Position numbers and translations under genes: made by a program
Assembly (NCBI GenBank): GCA_026874595.1
Contig: CM049307.1
Location: 79,646,643-79,710,642, forward strand
Origin: Sipunculus nudus
Taxonomy: Eukaryota > Annelida > Sipuncula > Golfingiida > Sipunculidae
Direction of reading: 5' to 3'
Length of the DNA: 64,000 nt
Shown: piece after piece, positions 1 to 11,210 of the stretch
Layout of the letters: the number at the start of each line of letters is the position of its first letter
Position numbering within the stretch: the stretch's first letter is position 1
Notes under the pieces: model-generated
Seen by the model: only the letters and a program-made list of their open reading frames with translations
The model's database searches: none
What the model was told of the DNA's origin: nothing

Positions 1-455
1 CTGGTTGACATTAATCAATCGATTCAATAGACAATCAGTATGAACAGGTTTAGAACTCTGAAGTATGAAATATATAACCGAAGGAAGAGCGGCACATCCT
101 CCAAACTCAAGAGTGCTATTAAGACTTGTTTGCAGTTAAAGTATAATAAAAATACTATCTAATACTTATAAAAGGAATTCAGTTCACGTTTGTGCGCAAT
201 GTTCTCTAAAACCGCGCTGTGTACAATATTGTGCCATACATCATTTTAAAGGTTATTATCCCCGCAGTGACATAGGCGATATGAAAATAAATAATTTTTA
301 ATATACATATAATTTTGAGTGATTTTTCCATTTTTTTAACCGAGCACAACCGAACTGTCTTCGGCAATTACCGGAATGCGTGCATCGTGGTCACTTAACC
401 CCTAATACTAAGGACTATTGTTCATATGAATAGCGCATGCTTTCAATGAGGGATT
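1..455. repeat. Direct repeat pair, copy 1
   Basis: This block begins CTGGTTGACATTAATCAATC and ends at TTTCAATGAGGGATT. It recurs in the same orientation at 1,447-1,895 with only scattered differences, such as ATTAATC against ATTTATC and a short deletion after GGTTTAG. The left edge may be cut off by the window. No coding content is recognised. Confidence 0.85.
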
Positions 456-589
456 ATAGATCTTGTTTTGATTGCAGCACGCTCTTAAGAGGGCATTTGT
501 TATGGGGTAACATAAAATCGGACCGAACATTCTCGCTAGCCAAGCTTGCTTTTCCTGGGAAGCGGTAGGTACGCCGGACTTGTGCGCCA

Positions 590-625
590 CCGACATATGT
601 TCGAATCCCGGAACGGCCAAGTACT
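590..625 (+). other. Isolated tRNA B-box-like motif
   Basis: GTTCGAATCCC at about 599-609 matches the T-loop/B-box consensus of tRNAs and tRNA-derived SINEs. I could not fold a convincing cloverleaf or find a clear A box at the right distance, so this is at most a decayed SINE head. Confidence 0.2.
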
Positions 626-644
626 TTTCCCCTTAGCAATTTGT

Positions 645-810
645 CTTCGTACCCTAATCCTAATACTAAAAACCATAATCTAACCCTAACCTAAAACCAA
701 CTTATCTAACTTAACAAAAAAACCTAACCGAACCCTATAACCCTCACCCAACCCAAAACTAAAAACCTAACCTTTAACCCTTACTAAAACCTAACCCTAG
801 TCCCAACTGC
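645..810. repeat. Degenerate CCTAAC/AACCCT-rich tract
   Basis: Many imperfect repeats of CCTAACC, ACCCTAACC and AACCTAACC occur here. They resemble heavily mutated TTAGGG-type telomeric repeat on the C-rich strand. The same tract leads into the repeat copy at 25,425, so it is probably the edge of a dispersed repeat rather than a true interstitial telomere. Confidence 0.5.
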
Positions 811-1290
811 AGTAGTAATTCCCCAATTACCCTCCTTGAACTCCTTCTGACGTATCAAATTATATTGTCGTCTTCGGAATGTCTTCCATTCAGAATGTCG
901 TCAATCCCAGAGTCTTCAATCCCGAAGTCGTCCAGGTGGAATGACAGCTCCGTACACCCCCCCCCCCCCCCCCCCCCCGATCCGCCTCTAGCATTCCAAA
1001 CTCATGTCTCCAGAAAGCACATAAATGCCACACAGGTTGATGGCGGCGATTTAAATGATAAACACACAGATAGTATTATAGTAACGATGATCATGACGTA
1101 AACATATTTATGGCAGAACTTGATGTAAATACCGTTCAATCTTTATATTACTAATAGGTAATGGCCTAGTTTGTGTGTTGTAACCACTGTTTTTTGTTTG
1201 TTTGTTTGTTTTTACATTTTAAGTATCAAGGGAAAATATTTTCACATATGCCAATGTACTATTTTAATTTTGTAGTTGATCAGCAATGGC
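770..1290. repeat. Dispersed repeat with poly-C core, copy 1
   Basis: The block includes GGTGGAATGACAGCTCCGTA, then a run of C at about 957-978, then GATCCGCCTCTAGCATTCC and a tail ending GTAGTTGATCAGCAATGGCA. A second copy lies at 25,425-25,888 in the same orientation. The poly-C next to GATCCGCC is shared with several short elements elsewhere in the window. Confidence 0.75.
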
Positions 1291-1446
1291 AGGCCACCCT
1301 GAGCTATAAACACTCTGGTCCAGGTTACTGTGACCAGTAAGGCTTAATCATCCACTGGCATGCAGATGATTTTAAATACTACTGTGAATACTAGTGATGG
1401 GAATCAGTTGGAATTTAATTTTTAAGTTATGCAATGATGTTTCATT

Positions 1447-1895
1447 CTGGTTGACATTTATCAATCGATTCAATAGACAATCAGTATGAACAGGTTTAGA
1501 AGTATGAAATATATAACCGAAGGAAGGGCGGCACATCCTCCAAACTCAAGAGTTCTATTAAGACTTGTTTGCAGTTATAGTATAATAAAAATACTATCTA
1601 ATACTTATAAAAGGAATTCAGTTCACGTTTGTGCGCAATGTTCTCTAAAACCGCGCTGTGTACAATATTGTGCCATACATCATTTTAAAGGTTATTATCC
1701 CCGCAGTGACATAGGCGATATGAAAATAAATAATTTTTAATATACATATAATTTTGAGTGATTTTTCCATTTTTTTAACCGAGCACAACCCAACTATTTT
1801 CGGCAATTACCGGAATGCGTGCATCGTGGTCACTTAACCCCTAATACTAAGGACTATTGTTCATATGAATAGCGCATGCTTTCAATGAGGGATTT
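1447..1895. repeat. Direct repeat pair, copy 2
   Basis: Second copy of the block at 1-455. Similarity stops abruptly at GAGGGATTTGACC, where copy 1 reads GAGGGATTATAG. Confidence 0.85.
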
Positions 1896-3440
1896 GACCG
1901 ACGTGCGTGGTCAGTAAAAGAGAAAAACGCATGTTTCTCGCTTTATGAAATGGAGAGATCAACCCAGGAGGATTAATGACAAAACCTTATTCAAGGTCCC
2001 AATTTCAGGAACATGCGTCGGGTGGGGTCGAGTGGTGTCTGGGGTTTCAGGCCTCAAAATTTGACTGAAACGATGAAAAAAATAACATTGCGGCGGTTGA
2101 AAATGAATACGGACCCTCTGCATGGAATCCCGTTGGGTCCGCTTAATAAATCTTTCATGTGTTCCTCACATCAACCTAATCTTTATACGTCCACCTATAG
2201 AATCCAGTCACATATCATCGAAAACCTGAATGCCCCCGCGTCTTATTCCGGTTCGCAATGTCAACACCATCACTGGCCAGGACATCAAGGTTAACATAAC
2301 GGGGTATAAATTTCTTGCCACTAGGACAGAACCACAGAATGAATGTTAAAAATAATGTTGCGACTGCAGGATCACTCACGCACCGTCTCCACCAGATTAT
2401 ACGGAGTTTATACGGACGGAAGGTATGATGTTAAGGATTCATGTAATTTAAAAGTGGCAAAATTAAGATACAAGCAGCTGTACATAGAAACGTTTCTGTT
2501 CACAGAAGTGTTGTGCCTTAGAGAGGTGCGTGAGTTATTCTGCAGTCGTGCCAAAATGTTTATACATATCTTATGGAGATGGTTTCCCACTGAAAACCTA
2601 TATTTTCTGTTAACTTTTGGATTAAAAAAAATGAGCCAACATTTCACATCTCAGTTAATAAATCTCCCCAACCCCGGCAATAAGCCCGGTATACCGGGTC
2701 TATCAGCTAGTATTTGATAATGCTTATGCTATAGCCCAGATGTGTATGTAGTAAACTAAGGCATGCAGTTAACAGTAGTAGTTCTGTTAGTTCAGACATT
2801 TGTTGTGGTACTATGAGTAGAAACATTTGTATAGATTTTTTATTGTAAACATTTTCTCATGACAAAGAAATATATATCAGGAAAACTTTTTAATCCAATG
2901 CACTGCAACATTGATTATCTGATCGTTTAGCACCAACCAGCTGGTCATCAATTATAAAAGTGTGGAACCCATCACTACTGAATACACCAGTCAATAGCTG
3001 TATTTCACATGTTGGTCTGCGTTCAGGAGGTAATCCTCAGTTTAGTTCAAGCTTCAGCAGTGATATATAATATCATAACATTATTATTTACACTTGATTA
3101 AAACACAAATGACCCCCTATTGAGTACTTAGGTCCAGCCATTAGACAGATTGACGTCACACTTGATTTACAGTGTTTGATTGGTCTACAATGACAGATGA
3201 CCCTGATTACCCAGGTCCTGCTTGTCGACAGAACAGCATAACCGTATCACAATTGCTGCAATTAGAAACCAATAAGAGACTATTACCAAGTGACTTTACT
3301 AATGTGGTAGTATCGAAATAAGCTAAATTCTGCGGCAGAAAGCAACTTAATTAAAATGGTCTGCCGAAGTTTATTACCAAATTGGAAATTTACCATGATA
3401 ATTTTAAGATAGAAGAATATCATAAAAAAGAGTGTTGAAA
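1896..3440. other. No gene recognised
   Basis: Short open frames occur at 2,013-2,294 and 2,343-2,717, but neither shows a recognisable domain or convincing splice context. A small palindrome, CCCGGTATACCGGG, lies near 2,687-2,700. Confidence 0.5.
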
Positions 3441-3449
3441 TGATTGCAG

Positions 3450-3641
3450 ATTTCCGAACAAGATCAAGCAACCTGTAGGCCACGGAGACCGGAGAGTGGG
3501 TGAGAAACTGCCGGCGGACTGTGCCTTTCACTAATATGCAGTCAGCATTTTCCTGAATGCAGCCTAGACCGTACTGGACAGATTGTGAGGCTGGGAGAAG
3601 TTGCAGTACCGACAATATTTGATCTGCAAGAATATCTGCAG
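3450..3641 (+). pseudogene. THAP zinc-finger domain exon, broken
   Basis: An acceptor-like TGATTGCAG precedes 3,450 and a donor-like CAG|GTATGT follows 3,641. Translation gives pieces typical of a THAP DNA-binding domain: FPNK, then EWVRNCRRTVPFTN in another frame, then SLICSQHFPE followed by LDRTGQIVRL, ending AVPTIFDLQEYLQ. The CxxH (CSQH) zinc-ligand pair and the AVPTIF block are the diagnostic parts. The frame changes between FPNK and EWVRN, and again just before ICSQHF, so the exon appears dead as read. THAP domains occur in P-element-like transposases and in many host regulators, and I cannot tell which this was. Confidence 0.6.
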
Positions 3642-4560
3642 GTATGTACATAAAATGCCCCGTTATGTTAATAAGTTGAATGCAGAGCCATCTACTATAT
3701 TATTTTAGAAATTTTAGTTAAAAAAAACGTAGTCGTGACTGTCTCGAATTTTATACAAATACAGGATTTGATTAATTGATTCAATAATTTTTAAACAGAA
3801 CCTCACAATTCGAACATTGATTTATTTTATCTTAGATGTTAACATTGCATTTACATGGTGAAGAGGAAACAGATTCACAGTTTACAGTCTTTATATTTTT
3901 TTCAGGCTTTAGTGCTCGGTTTCACCTACCAATATGCCTATAGATATGCATAGCCAGGGTGTTCACAATACAAGTAATATCAAGCTTTACCTTAGTGCTC
4001 TTTGTAATCCAGTGGTAGACATAATCACATATACTCAAATTATCCTTTCCAGTGTTTCCATACATACAATTTTACCCTTATTTCTATTATCACTTTATTA
4101 AAATATGGTTGACCACTTTAAAATTGTAAAATGAAATATTTTGAAAAGATGGCTACAAATAGATCAAGAATTCATTATAAGTCCAGCCTGCATGAATCAC
4201 TACCTTTCTAAATAAAACTAAACAATATTTTCGGACAAAGAAATTTTTATGTTATTATAATTAGTTTATATATTTAATGCTTTAAGATGTTCATGTATTG
4301 ACAAGGTATCGATAGACAAGTGAACAAAAATTGTACTGGGAAGCCTAGTTCGATAAAATCACTAATAAGAAGTTTTAAAAGGAACTGAATATGTATATTC
4401 CCTGTGTTGTAGTAAAATTACTATACAACAAATATTTATCTTCATAAAAGTAATTGGTGTATACTAATTCCATTCGAGGTGCATTCTGTGAGATTATGTA
4501 CAGATCTACAAATATAGGAATAAATGTACAATGTGTAAATGAAATATTTTTTTTTTAGAC
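3642..4560. other. AT-rich intergenic, no gene seen
   Basis: No convincing coding sequence or repeat structure was recognised. Confidence 0.5.
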
Positions 4561-4574
4561 TAAAGTGAAGCTCA

Positions 4575-4690
4575 GTCGGAATACAGAGACATCCAAACGG
4601 CACACTGCGCAGACTCGGACTCTCAAGAGTACGACACTGCTGTCTAGGGATTGTTGGAGTCAAAATCTGACTCCAATAATGCACCGCGCG
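4575..4690. repeat. Short diverged repeat, copy A
   Basis: ACTGCGCAGACTCGGACTCT and the following GACACTGCTGTCTAGGGATT match 7,778-7,880 at roughly three quarters identity by eye. A related downstream motif, CTCTGGCGGAAGG, also occurs in both regions (about 5,491 and 8,141). The function is unknown; this could be a decayed exon or a repeat. Confidence 0.5.
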
Positions 4691-4694
4691 GCAT

Positions 4695-6430
4695 CAACAT
4701 GTACTACACTGACAGCGGAAATACACAAGTGGCGAAAAGGAGCCAATGTAGTCCGTTAAATTGAATTTTGTGTAAAGTAGTTCTATGTCATGTAAAACGA
4801 ATTTACTTTGCGACTCTTTTGCCTTATTTATGCTGAAATACCGTGGTTGGCGTCTTATCGGCACTGCTGGACAGTACATTCCTCCATGGTACACTTTCAG
4901 TGTCTATGGCTGCGTTTTGTGTTCGTCAGACAACAGTGACGTCACAAAGACGTCACAATGTTCGGTCGCGCGTCACCATAATTGACTGACGTCATATGTT
5001 TTCACTGGCTTTTTTATTATCAGTTCTCAGACAAGGAATAATTCGTTAACACTGTAAACTGTTTTGTCATATTTTGGATTATTTGTCTCACACAAAATCA
5101 AAACAAGGTAAGGCATTACTTTTTACGCAGGTAGTCGGCGGAATAGCTCCTGCAACCATTGGACAAGAAAGGTTCACACTGCTTTATACGTATAAAAAAA
5201 TTCTCCCAGAAAAACATGTTGACACGGGTACTGGGACGTACTTTTAAATATAGGTGCATAATATATACGGGGCTAAACTTCGGCAAGTTAAGGGACCCAC
5301 AATTTTAGCTCAGCTGACGTCTGACTATTAGCTGATAAGTAACCCGGTATATATGTGCTGTAGTTATGGTTAATCGTCCGTCCGTCCGTTAATTTCGTGT
5401 TAAGAGAATTTGGTACCAGGCTTCACTTGTCAAGTAGTTCGGTCCTTCCCACAGTGCCCAAACAGAAGAGATTCGTTTTGAGTAGAAACGACCTCTGGCG
5501 GAAGGGTGATCCAAACGGCATGTCAACCATTGTTGATCCCAGACACTGTTAAGAGGTCAAGAACAGATTCAAACTCTCAATCCTTGGTATGTGCATTAAA
5601 CTTACTCTGTTTGCATTCACTGTCTCTTAAGTTTTGCATTTCTGACCTTAAAGAGCTTAACCCGGCCTACAACCTGCATGGCGTGTACACGCATAGCATG
5701 CATGCTCCACCTCTGTTTAAACAATTTACGTACTAAACAGCTAAAAAACAAATATGCCTTGACTCGGTGGAAATCGGAACATGAATCCATGTAAGCAAAG
5801 AGACAAATGTGATCACCAAACCATTCCGTAACTGAAGTTTTACAATCAAGATAATTACAAGACAGATCAATGAAGCTCTCGAATACATCTGAATGGGCAC
5901 TAAGCGTTACAAAGACAAAGCGAGGTCGTCGTCATTCAATAGTATCAGAGGACGTCTTTGTTCTGGCGGGCAGGGCCGAACTGTAGAGTTAGCCAAGCCT
6001 GGCACACACTTGTACGCCCGGCCTTTATAACACACAGAAATGTTTGATCAGGATGATGGTAATATTCTGGATCTGGTGACCTATTGTGTTCTCGGAGGTG
6101 GAAATGTGGTCTATAAGTGCGTTCTGTTTTTTCTTAACTGTTACTCTCAGGAGGTAGCGAACATGTATGTTAACCCTGAGGGTCAAAGGGTAAAGAAAAT
6201 CCTACAAATATGAGCCATTCGGTGGCCAAAGGACGTATTATGGGGAGTCGATAATTGTAATAAACCGCTTCAGTATTATTATTATTATTTAATTATACAG
6301 CGCTAAACTGGGGCATTTTTCTCAGTACATGTATTATGTGGCAGTTTACATGCCTTGAGAAAGATAGTTAAGAGTATATGCAATGAATTATATCCACTTA
6401 TAAACTTAATATTCATTAAATTAAAATTAC
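4695..6430. other. Intergenic with one dispersed-repeat end
   Basis: At about 5,307-5,390 there is TTTTAGCTCAGCTGACGTCT followed by GTCCGTCCGTCCG. This motif pair also terminates the large arrays at 20-22 kb and 29-31 kb. No gene was recognised. Confidence 0.45.
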
Positions 6431-6930
6431 TTAAATGCTTGGGCATTTCCTGAAGTTCTGAGTATTCTCGATCTGCCTGATCATTATTGGAAGATCAGTC
6501 CAATGGGTTGGGGGCAAATACACAGAGACTACGATCTGCAAAAGCTTATAAGCCTTTGTCTTTGGTACATATAGAACAATACCATTGGTGTGTGACCTTA
6601 ATGAATTATTAGATTTTCGTTTTAATTGCAACATATATTGCAAATATATTGGTGCTTGTTTTTGTAGGCATTTATGTACAAGAGTGAGAAATTTAAACAT
6701 TAAGCTAGACTGAATAGGAAGCCATTGCAAGGCGTTCAGTACCTCTCAACTGCTAACATACTTTATACCATTCAAGACCAATATTGCTGCTAAATTCTGT
6801 ATTCTTTGCATTCTATTAATATCTACCTTTGGTAGGCCGATAAAAATACCATTACAGAAATTTAGGTGAGAACGAACTAAACCATACACTAACTGCTTAT
6901 ACATGCCTCAACTGTCAATGAATTAGAATC
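6431..6930 (-). pseudogene. Non-LTR retrotransposon reverse transcriptase, C-terminal fragment
   Basis: Read on the minus strand, the sequence gives LVYGLVRSHLNFCNGIFIGL, then a KV.INRMQRIQNLAA block, an internal stop, then ALQWLPIQSSLMFKFLTLVH and TDLPIMIRQIEN. This order (LVY.LVRSHL.YCN, LPK..L.RLQRIQN.AA, LHWLP...R..FK, WN.LP..IR) is the familiar thumb and C-terminal region of CR1/L2/Jockey-type LINE reverse transcriptases. The catalytic palm is not in this fragment, and the internal stop shows it is dead. Confidence 0.75.
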
Positions 6931-7241
6931 AGAAAAGAAAGCAAGTCGTAAACATGGATTTCCTAGAGAAACATTACGAAGACAATTTATAAAAAGCCAG
7001 ATGTGGTGAAGGGGTTGAAAAGAAGTTTGGACGACCCGCAGTATTAAACACAGAACAGGAAGAAGGGTTGGCCGAAATAATTCTAGACATGGAAGCTCGC
7101 TTGTTTGGTCTTACCATAATGGACGTTCAGTATCTTGTATATTCATTTGGCGAGAAAAACAAAATAGACAATCCGTTCAACAAAGGAAAACAGGTGGCAG
7201 GTCCAGGCTGGCTGGGAGAGTTCCTTAGACTTAAAAAATAA
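6930..7241 (+). pseudogene. Pogo/jerky-like (CENP-B-type HTH) transposase fragment
   Basis: The translation reads GFPRETLRRQFIK, then after a frameshift near 7,000 GVEKKFGRPAVLNTEQEEGL, then EIILDMEARLFGLTIMDVQY and GPGWLGEFLRL. This matches the helix-turn-helix plus Tc5/CENP-B DNA-binding region of pogo, Tigger and jerky-like proteins (P.RTL.R..., G.K..L..EQE..L...I..ME...FGLT..DV..L.Y, PG..WL..FL.R). No DDE catalytic part follows, so it is a truncated relic. Confidence 0.7.
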
Positions 7242-7688
7242 ATGTCTATGGGCGTTTCAGGAAGACGAACCTGGGTTCCACAATACAAAACTAGTAAAAT
7301 TCTTTTCTCTTTCTGCTGATTGGGCGTCTGTTATTAGGGGGATTTAAACTGGTGTCACGACAGTCATACAGCAAGAATTCTCTGGTCTAGAGGTATTTTA
7401 CTGTTTTCTGATTGCACATAAGTTATACAACTAGTAGTAGTAGTGATTACAATCAAACCACTGTGCCAAGCAGAGCAGAATCTCAGATTAACGTAGACTG
7501 GCCCAGTCCATGCAATGGTTTAAACATAATTTCTCCCACTGTCAGGGGCAGCATACCTGCTTTTGCTGTGTCGCAACGCTCAGAACAGGTACTACCAATC
7601 GCGGTAAATTATATAAGTAAATTACGCCTTTGCCTTATTAATAAACATGATAATGCATTTTCTTCATGGGACTAACCATTGTCAAATG

Positions 7689-7739
7689 TCATTTTTTGAC
7701 TTTTCCAAATCTTTCAACCTTGTCTATCATTCTATTTAA
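7689..7739 (+). pseudogene. Reverse transcriptase motif remnant (FFDFSKSFNLVYHSI)
   Basis: The stretch translates as SFFDFSKSFNLVYHSI before a stop, resembling the LDFSKAFDTVxH motif that carries the first catalytic Asp of non-LTR reverse transcriptases. It is short and isolated. Similar remnants lie at 8,195-8,270 and 28,417-28,560. Confidence 0.5.
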
Positions 7740-7777
7740 CGATTCATTTCCACCATCGCTTGGAAATTGCATCAGCC

Positions 7778-7880
7778 ATACAAACTGCTGCGCAGACCAA
7801 GACTCCCAAGAGCATGACACTGCTGTTTAGAGATTATGAGCGTCACAGTCTGACCCCCACAATGGAATGCGGCTTTTGCA
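7778..7880. repeat. Short diverged repeat, copy B
   Basis: Partner of 4,575-4,690: ACTGCTGCGCAGACCAAGAC and GACACTGCTGTTTAGAGATT align with that copy. Confidence 0.5.
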
Positions 7881-8194
7881 TACACCAGCAGCACAGGTTA
7901 AAAAAATGTTGAAGAGGTTAAGGTAGTCGGTTCAAATATGCTGGATTAGAATTGTTTCAAGGCAAATTACACAAACATATTGTAAGGATTTCATGTTAAA
8001 AGTAATATTTTGTAAGCATCATCGTGTGAAATACAAACAAAATATTTCCTGCAAATGTAACAAATTTTTAAGTTTGACCATTGAGAGAAGTAGTTCTGGC
8101 CACAGTGTCTCACATGGATAGATTTGTTTCGTGTGAAATGATCTCTGGCGGAAGGATGTCAGGGATATCACGACGGTGACCAAATAATGTCTTA

Positions 8195-8270
8195 TTTCTT
8201 GGACTATTCAAAGGTCTTTGACTATGTCCATAATAGCTTACTGTTCGTGTCCTACAGATTTAATGCAAAA
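8195..8270 (+). pseudogene. Reverse transcriptase motif remnant (YFLDYSKVFDYVHNSLL)
   Basis: The frame YFLDYSKVFDYVHNSLLFVS matches the FLDFSKAFDxVxHxxLL signature of non-LTR reverse transcriptases. It stands just upstream of a repeat copy that starts near 8,330 and has no longer open frame. Confidence 0.5.
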
Positions 8271-8329
8271 TTCATAGGTTTATTTTCATATTTATCAATT
8301 TGTATTTGATCAGTTGTGTGAATAACTAT

Positions 8330-8407
8330 AATGACTGCTTGTTTGCCTTTTGATATAATATGTCAGTGGACCAAATTCTGTCATATGGAATACAGTTAAA
8401 TTAACGT

Positions 8408-8469
<62 letters not shown>

Positions 8470-9250
8470 AATACATAAAGGCTTGAACTTTTTAGCACCC
8501 TACTGGTTTCCATGTGTTAAAAGGATGCAATAAAATCAACAAACGGTCCTAAAAATTTGATCCTTAAAATGGAAATGTCACTTTTTTTTTCAAAGCAGAC
8601 TGTTATATTTAAAAATCACAATGGCAGGCCTACAAAAGTTCTCGTGAATATTTTGAGGCGTGTTCGTTGTCGACTTGGACCCTGCTGTTCAGTTTGAGCA
8701 AATGTAGTGTTAATTCATTAGTATCATATAATTTAACTAGGTTACCATTGTGATATATTCCAAACGCCCTGATGAAATCAAAGAATACACGGCGGAAATA
8801 TTTCAATGATTTATTTCTGTGATCATTCTATGTTTAAACATGTCATGTGATTTTTTTTTTTTTCTCGGGGGGGGGGGGGGGTTGGATAATAAAACTTTGA
8901 TGGTACATTACTAATTGTTGTTTCTATACTTGGCAGTATATTGTTACTGTCTATGCTTCAAGATAATGATTATAAGTTTGATGATCACTGGGTCTCGTTT
9001 TTTGTAGTATTAGTGAGGATTTACTCGTAGTCTATACTGATTGTCTGATTGAAGTTTATTTTTCGTGCTTTTTTTGATGTTATAAATGGGTCATTGGGCC
9101 CCTCTGTGAATCGCGTGTTTCTTGTAACTAATATTCATTCTCTATCCGTATTTCCGTTTTTACTGCTGCTTAATCAAGGACTGAAATGGTTTTTGTCTTG
9201 ACTGTTCCTGTCATTCCATCTAACATGAAATTCAGTTATTATGTGATACC
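8330..9250 (+). repeat. Approximately 0.9-kb dispersed repeat, plus-oriented copy
   Basis: Landmarks in order are a (TA)n run at 8,410-8,466, AAGGCTTGAACTTTTTAGCA, CTTGGACCCTGCTGTTCAG, a poly-G run, TTTGATGGTACATTACTAAT and GAGGATTTACTCGTAGTCTA. All of these reappear in reverse complement at 26,870-27,800. A partial third copy is at 33,140-33,370. Confidence 0.75.
8410..8466. repeat. (TA)n microsatellite
   Basis: Uninterrupted TA dinucleotide run at one end of the dispersed repeat. Confidence 0.98.
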
Positions 9251-9321
9251 TTCAATGATCAAGTTATCGGCAATAGATTTTGAGCTGGTCAATGACAATG
9301 GTTTTTATAACAATAACGTTA

Positions 9322-9333
9322 CCCCCCCCCCCC

Positions 9334-9389
<56 letters not shown>

Positions 9390-9438
9390 ATTATATATAT
9401 ATATATATAAATATATATATATACACACACACACACAC
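9322..9438. repeat. Compound (C)n (AT)n (AC)n microsatellite
   Basis: A run of C is followed by AT dinucleotides with a few interruptions and then by AC dinucleotides. Confidence 0.97.
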
Positions 9439-9677
9439 AAGGCTTTCAAAAGGAAGAAAATTTGAAGATTCAGACAGGCATAAATTTTTGGGAGTCCCAT
9501 GTGAGTTTAGAACGTCCAAAGGGTAGATGATATATGTCCAGTATTAAGGGTTTTGTAAAACTTTGATTTTGTTACGTATTTTTTGTTTAGTAATTTTGTG
9601 TGATTATCATATTATTATTTGTTGATAAATTGTGTCGTCATAAGAATATATGTATGCTTATAGCGAAATGTAAACCG

Positions 9678-9678
<1 letters not shown>

Positions 9679-9738
<60 letters not shown>

Positions 9739-9739
9739 T
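9679..9739. repeat. (TA)n(GA)n microsatellite
   Basis: A TA run of about 36 bp is followed directly by a GA run of about 26 bp. Confidence 0.97.
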
Positions 9740-9788
9740 AAATATGAAATAAATAAAATGTCCTTTATATTTTCTGGAGTGTTTGTTA

Positions 9789-9990
9789 AGCTGTGTTTCC
9801 ATGTATCCACAAATATCGTTTCCGCAAAAGACGTACGTACGCTCCTTAGTGCGAAGTCCGCAAAGCCAAAAGCTGTTTCCATAAGTACGTACGTGAAAGA
9901 GGGTGAAAGACCTAAAAACGCACTGAAAAACGTATCTAATGGACACACATGCACAAATATCCGCATACGTATCCGCACCGCACACGCACC
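9789..9990. mobile_element. Left part of a short inverted-repeat element split by the large transposon
   Basis: It begins TTAAGCTGTGTTTCCATG, like other short element ends in the window. From about 9,905 it matches 46,704-46,791 almost base for base (GTGAAAGACCTAAAAACGCA ... CGCATACGTATCCGCACCG). Its missing right part, GCATCCGTACAAGTGGACAC GCGGCTT, is found at 18,378-18,406, on the far side of the 8.4-kb transposon. Confidence 0.65.
9985..9990. other. Left copy of 6-bp target-site duplication (CGCACC)
   Basis: CGCACC immediately precedes TACGGAAGCG and recurs at 18,372-18,377 immediately after CGCTTCCG. The related unoccupied site at 46,786-46,791 has a single CGCACC. Confidence 0.7.
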
Positions 9991-10028
9991 TACGGAAGCG
10001 TATATAGGACATGGGAAAAAAAAAAATA

Positions 10029-10205
10029 ATCCGCCCGGGCGGAATACTAATCTGCCCGGGCGGTTTAGTACTTCGCCCGGCGGATTGCTATTTCGCCCGG
10101 GCGGATTGCTATTCCGCCCGGGCAGATTACTATTCCGCCCGGGCGGATGAGTATTTCGCCCGGGCGGGTGAGTGTTCCGCCCGGGCGGAATATATAGTAT
10201 TCCGC
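10029..10205. repeat. Subterminal array of CCGCCCGGGCGG palindromes, left end
   Basis: About nine units, mostly 20-22 bp, each have a 12-bp palindrome core CCGCCCGGGCGG (or a near variant) plus an AT-rich spacer such as ATTGCTATT or AATACTAAT. The first spacer has the orientation expected of the terminal inverted repeat. The following spacers read like AGTATT on the plus strand, the same direction as in the right-end array. They could be transposase-binding sites, by analogy with subterminal repeats of other DNA transposons. Confidence 0.85.
10191..10200 (+). promoter_or_regulatory. Candidate TATA element of the integrase gene
   Basis: TATATAGTAT lies about 66 bp upstream of the integrase ATG, at the inner edge of the palindrome array. 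The position is right for a core promoter but nothing else supports it. Confidence 0.35.
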
Positions 10206-10256
10206 TTGAGCGAAATAACAGGACTCAACATCGCACTAACGTTTCTGACTTGTAAG

Positions 10257-11158
10257 ATGGATCGACCGGAGATTATTCGTGTATATTTTAATCTGGGATT
10301 TACTCAGAAAGAAATACTTTTGTGTTTAGCACATAACCACAGAATCATCATTAGTCAGAGAAATCTGCGCAGACTGTTAAATAAACAAGGTCTATATCGA
10401 AGAAAAAGACAAACTGATTTAATGACAGTTGCTTTGTTTATTGAGGAGAACCTGCAGCATTGCAGCCAGCTTTATGGCTATCGATGGATGCATCAAAGGT
10501 GCTTACAACAAGGTTATGTTGTAACTCAGGATACTGTTCGGATATTGCAGCAAATACTTGATCCAGAAGGTGTTGAAGCTCGGAGAAGACGGAGACTGGT
10601 TCGTCGAAGATACAGAAGCGTTGGACCGAATGAAACGTGGCATATGGATGGATACGACAAACTAAAACCTTTTGGCTTAGCCATCAGTGGGTGTATAGAC
10701 GGGTTTTCTAGACAAATTATCTGGCTGGAAGCTTATTATACAAATAACAACCCAAAGGTTATATTAAGTTATTATTTAAGTGCAGTTATCGAAAAGGAAG
10801 GCTGTCCAAAAAGAGTGAGAGCTGATATGGGCACCGAGAACGGACGTGTGGAACAAGTGCAAAGATTTCTCCGCCGAAATTCCACAGACAGTTTTGCAGG
10901 ACAAAAGAGTTTTATGTATGGTACAAGCACAACAAACCAAAGGATAGAGGCATGGTGGGGTTTCCTACGAAAAAACTGTGTACAGTACTATATGGATATT
11001 TTGCATACGCTAAAGGAGGATGGTCATTTCACTGGTAATCAGCTGGATAAAGAACTGGTCCGGTTTTGTTTCATGAAACTGCTTCAGGTCAATTAATTAC
11101 ATGCATGTATAAAATTTGAAAAACATTACGACTAATTTATGTAAAATGATTTATGAAA

Positions 11159-11210
<52 letters not shown>

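Noticed and set aside
2013-2294. 93-codon open frame downstream of the second direct repeat
   Set aside because: No domain, no conserved partner in the window and no splice context; not enough to call a gene.
8310-8513. Open frames made of repeating Ile-Tyr codons (also near 9,264, 9,638, 26,877, 31,873, 41,329, 50,473 and 58,124)
   Set aside because: They are translations of (TA)n microsatellites, not genes.
10011-10256. In-frame upstream extension of the integrase through the palindrome array
   Set aside because: The 82 extra codons are repeats of the GC palindrome (ARADCYFARAD-like) with no family resemblance; the ATG at 10,257 starts the recognisable domain.
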